From NCBI GenBank assembly GCA_964387585.1, contig CAYLWW010000084.1, forward strand, positions 1 through 5,620: DNA of 5,620 nt, written 5' to 3'. The position numbers and the translations under genes were made by a program. Shown here piece after piece: positions 1-5,620 of the stretch. The first letter of the stretch is position 1. Every line of letters starts with the position of its first letter. The stretch comes from CAYLWW01 sp964387585. GTDB taxonomy: Bacteria; Pseudomonadota; Alphaproteobacteria; Rickettsiales; Midichloriaceae. A model generated the notes under the pieces. It had not been told where the DNA came from. It saw only the letters and a list, made by a program, of their open reading frames with translations, and did not search any database.

Positions 1-141
1 AATAAAAACTTTGGACTATCACCACTACATGATTTAAGGAAATTAGGTCCTGCTATTTGCTCAATCTGCTCAGGATACAACTCTCATGGACATCTACTAC
101 TAAAAGCATTCTTAAAACACTGCCGTAACCACAAAGGTTAG
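1..141 (+). CDS. C-terminal fragment of an unrecognised protein, cut by the window edge
   Basis: The frame beginning at base 1 is open for 46 codons and ends at TAG (139-141); its start lies outside the window. I do not recognise the family. The fragment is rich in Cys and His: a C-S-I-C pair (residues 20-23 of the fragment) is followed about 17 residues later by H-C-R-N-H, so a zinc-binding tail is conceivable, but this is only a pattern reading. Codon choice is more varied and GC higher (about one third) than in the genes downstream, which suggests a gene of different origin or different constraint. The same frame stays open after the TAG to 381, so this may be the first part of a longer, interrupted gene rather than a true C-terminus. 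The existence of an open frame is clear; that it is a real gene is only moderately likely. Confidence 0.4.
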   Translation, partial: NKNFGLSPLHDLRKLGPAICSICSGYNSHGHLLLKAFLKHCRNHKG

Positions 142-201
142 TTTAAGAAAAAAATAATCAAATTCCCATTTCTACAGATAAATTTATCTGAGATATACAC
201 A

Positions 202-381
202 ATGTTTAAAGTATATATGGGTGGCAATCTGAACAACTATCTTACTTTAGAGAAACCTAAAGCAAAACACCTCGTACTTAAGAAGGAAGACAAAGAAGAA
301 ATCAATTATGGTTCAACTAAAAATTCTCACGAAATAGTTATAAGGACCATTTGCATAATTTTTCATTTATTTTTTTTTTAA
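202..381 (+). CDS. Small lysine-rich ORF, possible downstream part of the interrupted gene at 1-141
   Basis: An ATG at 202 opens 59 codons ending at TAA (379-381). The product is basic and unrecognised: its middle has a charged stretch rich in Lys and Glu (around KKEDKEE), and its end is a hydrophobic Ile/Phe run encoded partly by a poly-T tract at 370-379. No ribosome site is visible before the ATG. The frame is the same as that of 1-141 and is already open from 142, immediately after the TAG, so the 202 ATG need not be the real start. An 80-codon open stretch at about 32% GC is not expected often by chance, which favours former or present coding, but there is no motif to support a function. 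It could be the distal part of a nonsense-mutated gene, a small separate gene, or a chance ORF. Confidence 0.3.
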   Translation: MFKVYMGGNLNNYLTLEKPKAKHLVLKKEDKEEINYGSTKNSHEIVIRTICIIFHLFFF

Positions 382-487
382 TGTTATAATTTAAATATAT
401 AATAGTATTTTTTTAGCGAAATTTTTATTCACCGATTAATTCTATTTATATTTTAGGAAAAACTTAAAATTGTATATAGATATATAA
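382..487 (+). promoter_or_regulatory. AT-rich leader before the ankyrin gene, probable promoter region
   Basis: GC drops to about 13% immediately after base 360. TATAAT-like hexamers occur at 385-390 and 398-403, but in sequence this AT-rich they are expected by chance and no convincing -35 element sits at the right distance. There is no Shine-Dalgarno within 5-12 bases of the ATG at 488; the only AGGA (around 454) is too far upstream. The promoter call rests on position alone. Confidence 0.25.
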
Positions 488-865
488 ATGACTCTGAAGA
501 CATTTATTGTTTTAATATTGTTAATTTCATCTTCAATTTCTTGTGAATTGAAAGATGTTGATTATAACAAAATGTTGCTAGATGCGTCTTTAAGTGGAGA
601 TCGAAGTAAAGTTGAAGAAGCATTGAAAAATGGAGCTTACGTTAAAACTGTTGATATTAATGGTTATTCACCACTCTTATATGCATCAAAATATAATTTT
701 ATTGACGTAATCAAAGTACTAGTCGAAAATCACGCTGACGTAAACGTGGTTGGAGGGACGTATGATACTAGCTCTGGATGTACATCTTTGATGTATACAT
801 CATTAAATGATAATATTGAAGCTACAAAGTTGTTAGTTACAAATGGTGCTAAAGTTAATACATAA
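488..865 (+). CDS. Block 1 of ankyrin gene: signal peptide and first three ankyrin repeats, ending at in-frame TAA
   Basis: This is the only part that would be translated from the natural ATG without recoding: 125 residues. A Lys near the start, a 13-residue Ile/Leu/Val/Phe core and Cys19 in an S-I-S-C context indicate export, possibly with lipid attachment if the organism is bacterial. Three ankyrin repeats follow: a degenerate first one around residues 29-58, then repeats starting at GYSPLLYA (base 662) and GCTSLMYT (base 776). The product stops at TAA in the loop after the third repeat. At the matching place the second copy has Ser and the third Asn, so the TAA replaced a sense codon. A short exported three-repeat protein could still be stable, so residual function cannot be excluded. 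The ATG was chosen because it directly precedes the signal peptide. Confidence 0.7.
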   Translation: MTLKTFIVLILLISSSISCELKDVDYNKMLLDASLSGDRSKVEEALKNGAYVKTVDINGYSPLLYASKYNFIDVIKVLVENHADVNVVGGTYDTSSGCTSLMYTSLNDNIEATKLLVTNGAKVNT

Positions 866-1604
866 AGTAATTATTTGAATTATGATGATAATTATGATGA
901 GGTAATTCATAGGGGCTATTCACCTTTACTTTTTGCCGTAAGTAAGAGAAATCTAGAGATTACAAAGTACTTATTAATTAATAAAGCTGATATAAATGTA
1001 CAAAGCATTGAGAACAAAAACACTCCATTAATTCTATCAGTTTTATTAAAAAACGTAGATTTAATAAATATATTAATCGGTTATAAGCCAAACTTAGATG
1101 TCGAAGGATGTACTGCTTTATTAAGATCAGTTTTTAACGATTTGTTTTACGGAATGTCTTTGCTTCTTAATAATGGAGCTAATCCTAATATTAAAAATAG
1201 AAAAGAACAATATCCATTGTTTTATGCAGTTCTGTTACCGGTTTCTTTTGCACTTGACGCAGTTAGTCTTTTCGTAAAAAATAAAGCAGACTTAAATGTA
1301 AGAGATAAAGATGGAACTACAGCAATATTCTCATGCATAAGATATTCGTCAATCACTGTAAAGCTCGATATTCTTAACACTTTAATAAATAATGGAGCTG
1401 ATATAAATGCTGAAGAAAATGATGGCACAACTCCATTACTATGATCTTGATTCAATTACTGCACTAATTGATAATAAAGCTGATGTAACTTTGAGAAATA
1501 AAGATGGCTATACTCCTCTCATTTATGCATCATTAAACGATAATTATGACCTAATTTACCTGTTTATCCAGAAAGGATTAGACGTTAATTTAAAAGCAAA
1601 TAAT
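662..1604 (+). repeat. Super-repeat copy 1 (nine ankyrin repeats)
   Basis: The unit begins at GYSPLLYA and ends just before GYSALLYA of the next copy. It measures 943 bp as found, or 960 bp (320 codons) after restoring the 17-nt deletion. Order and spacing of all nine ankyrin repeats, including three positions with non-standard insertions, match copy 2. Protein similarity is clear but nucleotide identity is only moderate, so the duplication is old compared with the lesions. Confidence 0.75.
866..1444 (+). pseudogene. Block 2 of ankyrin gene: repeats of the first super-repeat copy, same frame as block 1
   Basis: This block continues in exactly the frame of block 1, so a single substitution separates them. 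It carries the Tyr/Asp-rich loop insertion, then ankyrin repeats beginning near GYSPLLFA (914), then a divergent pair (TPLILSVLL and GCTALLRS), two repeats with longer helices (YPLFYAV and GTTAIFSC) and the start of another (GTTPLL). It ends at TGA 1442-1444, which is created by a 17-nt deletion: the intact third-position copy reads on through a full repeat here. There is no independent start signal; the ATG at 875 falls inside the loop and has no ribosome site. This is gene debris rather than a separate gene. Confidence 0.75.
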
Positions 1605-2128
1605 GGATACTCAGCTTTACTTTATGCAGCAAAAAATAATAACATGGATGTAATTAAATTGCTTTTAAATAATAATGCTGAAGTAAATTTAATTGGCGGA
1701 ATACTAAATCAAGATAAAGGAGTTTCGCCTTTGATATATGCAGCAAGAAACGATAATTTTGAAGCTATTAAATTGTTAGTAGAACATGGAGCAATAATAA
1801 ATACAAGTTGTACCTATTTTAAGTATGATGAAGTTTTGCCATTCGATGGGAATCATGAAGGATTTACACCATTATTATTTTCAGTTAGAAATAAAAATTA
1901 CGATGCATCTAAGTACTTGATAGATAATAAGGCAAACATTGATGCAAAAGCTATTAACGGCTATACACCTGCTTTTATATCAACAATATTAGGAGATGTA
2001 GACATTTTAGCACTTTTAATTAACAATAAAGCAAATATAAATACCAGAGATGTGGATAAGCAAGATACTCCCTTAATTATCTCAGCAATAAAAAAATATA
2101 AACACTCTCAGATTATTAGCCAATAATG
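1442..2128 (+). pseudogene. Block 3 of ankyrin gene: end of first and start of second super-repeat copy, shifted frame
   Basis: After the 17-nt loss the coding frame moves by one and resumes at DLDSITALIDNKADV. Ankyrin repeats continue with GYTPLIYA, GYSALLYA (1605, start of the second super-repeat), GVSPLIYA, GFTPLLFS, GYTPAFIS and DTPLIISA. The frame is then lost just after the A7 run at 2090-2096: the reading frame runs into a TAA at 2124-2126, whereas the next frame continues at once with LRLLANNGANVN. The ATG at 1407 belongs to the overlapping out-of-frame stretch before the deletion and is not a real start. Confidence 0.75.
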
Positions 2129-2574
2129 GTGCTAATGTAAATGTTAGAAATAAAGACGGTGGTATTCCATTGTTTTACGCAATTGATTTCCCAATCCTTT
2201 TTGTAATTGAAGCATTTAACATTTTGATTAAAAATAAAGTTGATGTTAACGTTAGAAGTACGAACGAAAGTACTGCATTATTTTATGCTATAAGATATTC
2301 ATCAGTAAGTGTACGAAAAAATATTATAAAAATATTAATTGACAATAATGCCAATATTAATGCTAAAGAGCCAGATGGCACTACTCCTATATTAGCGGCA
2401 ACTTCAAACAATGACATTGAATCGATTAATCTACTCTTGGACTATGATGCTGATGTAACTGCCAAAAATAAACTCGGATATACTCCTTTACTTTATTCGC
2501 GCGTTAATAATAAATATACTTTAATAGAATTATTTGTCAAAAAAGGCTTAGATGTGAATATTAAAGATAATGTT
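1605..2574 (+). repeat. Super-repeat copy 2 (nine ankyrin repeats)
   Basis: This unit measures 970 bp as found, or 972 bp (324 codons) if the A7 run is restored to A9. It aligns end to end with copy 1: the Gly-Gly loop after repeat 1, the Tyr/Asp-rich loop after repeat 2, and the extended helices in repeats 6 and 7 (FAL or FVI stretches; YSS stretches) all recur at the same places. Confidence 0.75.
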
Positions 2575-2874
2575 GACTATTCTTGTCTGTTACATGCAGC
2601 TAAGAACAATATTATTGATGCAATCAAACTTTTGATAACTCATAAATCTGATGTTAACGTTAGAGGAGCTGTTAATGATAAAGATGATGGATGTACTTCT
2701 ATTTTATATGCTTCTTATTTTAATAATTTTGATGCTGTGAAGCTTTTAATTGCAAATGGAGCTGATGTAAATATGAATGGATCAATTTACTACTCAGATA
2801 CTTATGATTCTGGTTATCATGAAGGATATAACTCTTTATTTTTTGCGGTTAGAAATTCTAGTCTAAGTTGTTAA
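2090..2874 (+). pseudogene. Block 4 of ankyrin gene: rest of second and start of third super-repeat copy
   Basis: Ankyrin coding resumes downstream of the A7 run with TLRLLANNGANVNVRNKDG, then IPLFYAID, STALFYAI, GTTPILAA (the intact counterpart of the 17-nt deletion site), GYTPLLYS, DYSCLLHA (2575, start of the third copy), GCTSILYA and GYNSLFFA. It ends at TAA 2872-2874 after a net one-base loss. The intact helices between 2370 and 2460 serve as the best internal reference for what was deleted near 1441. No separate initiation signal is visible. Confidence 0.75.
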
Positions 2875-3056
2875 GTCTTTTAATTGATAATAAAGCTGAT
2901 GTAAATCCTATTGAAAGTAAAAATGAATACACACCAATACTAATAGCCAACAAAATAGGAAATCTAGAAATAATAAAAATGCTCATTGATAGTAAAGCCG
3001 ATTTAAATAATGGGAGATATAAATGGAACAACGCCTTTGCATTATTCCGCTGGTAA
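2857..3056 (+). pseudogene. Block 5 of ankyrin gene: two repeats between the third and fourth frameshifts
   Basis: The frame after the third indel reads LLIDNKADVNPIESKN, then one complete ankyrin repeat (EYTPILIANKIGNLEIIKML). It leaves the ankyrin frame at GGG 3012-3014, after which the translation (YKWNNAFALFRW) no longer resembles a repeat and stops at TAA 3054-3056. Removing one G restores NGDINGTTPLHY, a normal repeat junction. A TTG at 2868 could be read as a start only formally; there is no supporting signal. Confidence 0.7.
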
Positions 3057-3222
3057 CCATAAAATAGAAGTATTAAAATTACTAGTTGCTGCTAAAGCTG
3101 ATATAAATGCAAGAGACAAAGATGGGAAAACTCCATTGGACATTGCTACAAAAGTCGGTGATCAAGAGGCAATTAAAATTTTGACTGACGCTGCAAAAAA
3201 GAATTTTTATTTTCTTGAGTAG
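3010..3222 (+). pseudogene. Block 6 of ankyrin gene: last two ankyrin repeats and natural C-terminus
   Basis: This block contains the two most consensus-like repeats of the whole gene, GTTPLHYSAGNHKIEVLKLL and GKTPLDIATKVGDQEAIKIL, followed by a short basic/aromatic tail and TAG at 3220-3222. The lack of further repeats and the capping-type TPLDIA repeat suggest that this is the original end of the protein. The ATG at 3010 arises from the inserted G region, so it is probably not a genuine start, although it lacks only a ribosome site to be usable. Confidence 0.7.
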
Positions 3223-3423
3223 TCACATTTAACTAATTACTCTAAAATATTGATTATAAAGATAGTTGATGTTATTCATTTTCAATGTACTATAATTGTT
3301 ATGCTTAATTTTTAATACATTCTTATTAAAATATTAAAAACATTAAAAAGCTATTTTTGCTTAAAAAATAACTTCAGTTACATTCTATATAAATTAATAA
3401 AATAAATCAATAAAAATTTAAAG
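3223..3423. other. Intergenic spacer, no gene
   Basis: This 201-bp stretch is strongly AT-rich, with stops in all frames and no RNA gene that I can see. A TATATAAA string lies at 3386-3393, about 30 bases before the next ATG, and could act as a TATA or -10-like element; in this composition it is weak evidence. Confidence 0.5.
3352..3370 (+). terminator. Weak A/T hairpin, possible transcript end
   Basis: TATTTTT (3352-3358) pairs perfectly with AAAAATA (3364-3370) around a five-base loop. The stem contains no G or C and no U-run follows, so it is not a standard intrinsic terminator. It lies about 130 bases after the ankyrin gene and 54 before the VWA gene. It may be chance in an A/T-rich spacer. 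Confidence 0.15.
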
Positions 3424-5403
3424 ATGAATAGCTGTTCTAGTTTAAATTTTAACAATAAAAGCACTAAAATGGGATTACCTCAACCTTCAGAAAAACCATA
3501 TTTGGCAGTTTTTAGTCAAGTTATAACGCCAATTAAAAAAGAAGTAAATGAAACACTTAGTGTTGAAATTGACTACTCCTACATTGGAAGAAGTGAGTAT
3601 AAAATTCCTAATATTGGAAAAGAAGATGAAAATCCAGAAAGAGAAATTATTATTGGTTGTACATTAAAATCTAAATTTGACAATACAGGAAACAGAATTG
3701 CTCCTATTGACATACTAGTTGCATTTGACATTTCAGGATCGATGAAAGATAGTTTAAATTCGAAAAATAATTTTTCATTCGGTTTTATGGATAATAATTT
3801 ACAAAATAGCTTAGTTGTTAAAACAAGAGCACAACTTGCTAAAAAAGCTTTGCAATTGCTTAAAAATCAACTAAGCCCAGAAGATAGAATAGGGCTTCTA
3901 ACTTTTAATGACTCGGCATTTAAAGTATTCGATATTGATTTTATCAAAAACATAAAAGATTTTGATAATCGTATCAAAAATATTGCGATTTCTGGTGGAA
4001 CTTCAATTTCATCTTGTATAAATTTATCTATTGAAATGTTTGAAACTGCTGATAAAGAGCTTAAATCTACTGCCAAGGATAAATCAAAGTTAAAAAGATT
4101 TCGACGACTAATACTTTTAACAGATATGAATGATACGGGAACAGACGATGATTTAATTCAAGGTATACAAAATTTATCTACTCTTTATAATATTTCTACG
4201 ACAGTAGCTGGAATGGGACAGAACGTTGATATTGCCTTATCTGAAAAAGTTTCTAAAGCTAGAGGGTTTAATTATTTTACATCGTCATCTGTTTCAGAAC
4301 TAAAAAGTCATATTGATAAATTTAATTCATTGTTTTTTCCTCTAGTAATGAATGCCTCAATAAATATTGAATCAGGAGATATTGAGGTAAAGAAAGTATA
4401 CGGAACAAATTTCGAAAATAAATTGTTGGAATTAGATAATCAATTTGGCTTAAAAGAGCATTGGCTAAGTTCTCCTTTAGTAAGACTTACGACTGAAGTA
4501 CTATTATTTTACTTCAAAAAAGTTAAATCAAAAAGACTTCCTAAACCAGTTTTATGCAATGTATTAGATTTTTTATCTTATAATAAAAAAGTTAGAAATA
4601 TTTGTGAAATTAGCTCTTGTACTGCAATCCCTATGATTAATGATAATGAAGCAAAAGGAAAATTTTTTGTAATTATTGCTAAATTAAAAGATTCAAAACT
4701 TTATCTTAATAATAAAATCCAGGTTAAAGCCTCATTTAATTTGAGCTATGTAGATCTAACTAATCCGGATAATTTGCATGAAGTAGGAGTTTCGCCAGAA
4801 AAAAAAGTTTTAGAATATACTATAAGCACCTTCAAAAAATACTTTTTAATAGAAAATAAACAAAAAATTCAAATAAATAAAAAAATGTATAATGGTTTAT
4901 GCTTGTTTTACTATAACAAGTTTATAAGAGATATTTGTAGAAAATTTCATCAATTAGAATTTAAATATTCTAAAATAAAAGACGACTACAATTCTTCTTC
5001 ATATAGTGGAAGTCTTAATGATAATTTAAGTGATGGATATGAATTGTCACATAGTGATGAAGAAAATGACAAATACTGTGATAATAAGGATACTAAAAAA
5101 ATGATAGTGGATCTAGAAAGTAAAAAGAAAAATATCGATACAAAAGAAATTAAGGAATCCAAGTTAAATATAAAAAATATAAATGTTTTGAATTTTTTAT
5201 CTAAAGAGAATTTAGATATTTGTACTAACATACTAAGAGGATTTTTTGAAAAAGGATTCTATACGGATAATATTGATTTAGTACAAAATCTTTTTATTTC
5301 ATTAGAAAAACTGAGAGAAAAAATATACATTAAAGGTATTTTAGATAAAGACGAACTAGATTCAGATTTTGACTTCCACAAATTACAAAGAAAATATTCA
5401 TAA
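3424..5403 (+). CDS. VWA-domain protein with complete MIDAS and long unassigned C-terminal half
   Basis: The 659-residue product is intact. A VWA (von Willebrand factor A) fold spans roughly residues 95-300. The metal-ion-dependent adhesion site is complete: D102-I-S104-G-S106, T193 in GGT, and D234 in LLTD; DRIGLLTFNDSA (154-165) is the usual third strand. Such domains bind ligands through a divalent metal. Residues 305-335 and 412-445 look beta-rich, as in the sheets that often follow VWA domains in intracellular proteins; 350-395 and 480-515 look helical. Residues 517-560 are an acidic, Ser/Asn-rich linker, and 580-659 a helical tail. There is no signal peptide or membrane segment, so a cytosolic role is inferred, and the specific function is unknown. 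The ATG at 3424 is favoured because an in-frame TAA lies at 3403-3405; Met16 (MGLPQP) is an alternative start, since the first 15 residues are low-complexity. No Shine-Dalgarno is visible. The gene stands alone, 201 bp after the decayed ankyrin gene. Confidence 0.9.
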   Translation: MNSCSSLNFNNKSTKMGLPQPSEKPYLAVFSQVITPIKKEVNETLSVEIDYSYIGRSEYKIPNIGKEDENPEREIIIGCTLKSKFDNTGNRIAPIDILVAFDISGSMKDSLNSKNNFSFGFMDNNLQNSLVVKTRAQLAKKALQLLKNQLSPEDRIGLLTFNDSAFKVFDIDFIKNIKDFDNRIKNIAISGGTSISSCINLSIEMFETADKELKSTAKDKSKLKRFRRLILLTDMNDTGTDDDLIQGIQNLSTLYNISTTVAGMGQNVDIALSEKVSKARGFNYFTSSSVSELKSHIDKFNSLFFPLVMNASINIESGDIEVKKVYGTNFENKLLELDNQFGLKEHWLSSPLVRLTTEVLLFYFKKVKSKRLPKPVLCNVLDFLSYNKKVRNICEISSCTAIPMINDNEAKGKFFVIIAKLKDSKLYLNNKIQVKASFNLSYVDLTNPDNLHEVGVSPEKKVLEYTISTFKKYFLIENKQKIQINKKMYNGLCLFYYNKFIRDICRKFHQLEFKYSKIKDDYNSSSYSGSLNDNLSDGYELSHSDEENDKYCDNKDTKKMIVDLESKKKNIDTKEIKESKLNIKNINVLNFLSKENLDICTNILRGFFEKGFYTDNIDLVQNLFISLEKLREKIYIKGILDKDELDSDFDFHKLQRKYS

Positions 5404-5620
5404 ATTTATATTATAAAACTATATTATTTTAGACTTTAAAATATTTACATAATAAGTTTTTACTATAAATATTTTACATAAAATATTGTACTAACTAATA
5501 TTATAATTGAGTTCAATAAATCAAATTATAATTCAAATATTTAATTGAATGAATTATAATAATGTTCAACAAAAAATAATGATATTATAACTATTATATT
5601 TAAATTAATACATTTTTAAC
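5404..5620. other. Very AT-rich non-coding region downstream of the VWA gene
   Basis: GC is about 11% by hand count. Stops occur in all frames and I see no ORF of useful length or RNA gene on either strand. It contains a small family of 11-bp A/T motifs (listed separately) and an AATAAA at 5515-5520 that could serve as a polyadenylation signal if the organism is eukaryotic. Confidence 0.5.
5500..5560. repeat. Three spaced 11-bp A/T motifs, two forming an inverted repeat
   Basis: ATTATAATTCA (5525-5535) and TGAATTATAAT (5550-5560) are perfect reverse complements with a 14-base gap. A near-identical direct copy, ATTATAATTGA, lies at 5500-5510, so the three start 25 bases apart. GTTCAA strings flank them at 5511-5516 and 5565-5570. 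It could be a transcript-end hairpin, a protein-binding array or chance in low-complexity DNA. Confidence 0.35.

Larger units (their letters stand above)
488..3222 (+). pseudogene. Secreted/lipoprotein-like ankyrin-repeat protein, disrupted by one stop and four frameshifts
   Basis: Six consecutive open blocks read as one ankyrin-repeat protein once five lesions are repaired: in-frame TAA at 863-865; a 17-nt deletion at about 1441/1442; loss of 2 nt (or gain of 1) at the A7 run 2090-2096; net loss of 1 nt within 2857-2880; gain of 1 nt at GGG 3012-3014. Repair gives 2754 nt, exactly 918 codons including the stop. Residues 1-19 form a signal peptide (MTLK then Phe/Ile/Leu-rich) ending S-I-S-C, a plausible lipobox. 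About 25 ankyrin repeats follow, with typical TPLLYA, KLL and NGADVN features, and the last repeat (GKTPLDIA) looks like a normal C-terminal cap. Ankyrin arrays bind proteins; the partner is unknown. Since long stretches stay in frame and well conserved, decay looks recent. Alternatives are phase-variable or slippage-rescued expression, or sequencing error for the single-base lesions; the 17-nt loss is hard to explain as error. Confidence 0.88.
2575..3222 (+). repeat. Super-repeat copy 3, partial (about six ankyrin repeats)
   Basis: This copy begins at DYSCLLHA and follows the first four repeats of copies 1 and 2, including the VRG...DDG loop and the Tyr/Asp-rich loop (SIYYSDTYDSGYHE). It then ends in two consensus-like repeats that do not resemble repeats 5 and 6 of the unit and serve as the C-terminal cap. 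Confidence 0.65.

Noticed and set aside
137..177. Possible 41-bp GT-AG intron (GTTAGT donor, TTTCTACAG acceptor)
   Set aside because: Removing it joins the frame to a TGA at 189-191 after five codons, so it does not rescue the frame and is more likely chance.
466..473. AAAATTGT resembling the mimivirus early promoter AAAATTGA
   Set aside because: It has one mismatch, lies only about 15 bases from the ATG where the viral motif sits farther upstream, and is not repeated before the VWA gene.
863..865. TAA read as a sense codon (alternative genetic code)
   Set aside because: Four frameshifts break the same gene regardless, and the intact VWA gene has no internal in-frame TAA or TAG; a code change is not needed.
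1407..1409. ATG at 1407 as the start of a separate ankyrin gene
   Set aside because: The first codons overlap, out of frame, the preceding ankyrin coding; ankyrin-like sequence in this frame begins only after the deletion at 1441, and no ribosome site precedes the ATG.
1222..1455. Minus-strand ORF of 77 codons
   Set aside because: It lies wholly within the ankyrin gene, is antisense to clear ankyrin coding and resembles no family.
662..3222. Spaced repeats considered as a CRISPR array
   Set aside because: The repeats are degenerate, about 100 bp apart and translate to ankyrin repeats; there is no identical repeat with unique spacers.
3867..4076. Minus-strand ORF of 69 codons
   Set aside because: It is a shadow of the VWA domain coding, with a Ser/Leu/Ile-rich product typical of antisense AT-rich coding.
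4986..5231. Minus-strand ORF of 81 codons
   Set aside because: It is antisense to the acidic linker of the VWA protein; its Ser/Leu/Phe-rich product is the mirror of Asp/Lys/Glu codons.

Overview
The window is very AT-rich (hand estimates: about 25-30% GC in coding stretches, 10-15% in the gaps between genes). It holds two large genes on the plus strand and the tail of an unrecognised third. I cannot fix the organism. No clear Shine-Dalgarno lies before either large gene, the gaps are close to pure A/T, and ankyrin repeats plus a VWA protein are the only recognisable families. That fits an AT-rich protist or parasite, a large DNA virus, or an AT-rich host-associated bacterium such as a spirochaete or a Bacteroidetes/Rickettsiales-type symbiont. 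The ankyrin gene starts with a signal peptide ending in a lipobox-like Ser-Ile-Ser-Cys, which leans bacterial. The missing ribosome sites and the cytosolic-looking VWA protein lean the other way.

Layout. Bases 1-381: a reading frame entering from the left edge, stopped by TAG at 139-141 but then open again in the same frame to 381. This part has clearly higher GC (about 32%) than the 13% GC gap that follows. Bases 382-487: AT-rich leader. Bases 488-3222: one large ankyrin-repeat gene, now broken into six open blocks by one in-frame TAA and four indels. Comparing its internal repeats lets the original frame be rebuilt as a secreted or lipid-anchored protein of about 917 residues with some 25 ankyrin repeats. 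These are organised as a nine-repeat block (about 320 residues, 960-972 bp) present as two full copies and one partial copy in tandem. Bases 3223-3423: AT-rich spacer with a weak hairpin. Bases 3424-5403: an intact 659-residue protein with a VWA domain whose metal-binding (MIDAS) residues are all present, followed by a long unassigned C-terminal half. Bases 5404-5620: non-coding, about 11% GC, with three spaced copies of an 11-bp A/T motif, two of which form an inverted pair.

Working together. Both main genes encode protein-protein interaction modules, but nothing in the sequence links them functionally: they are separated by 201 bp and one is decayed while the other is intact. The most informative part is the ankyrin gene: its tandem super-repeat supplies its own reference, so each lesion can be located almost to the base.
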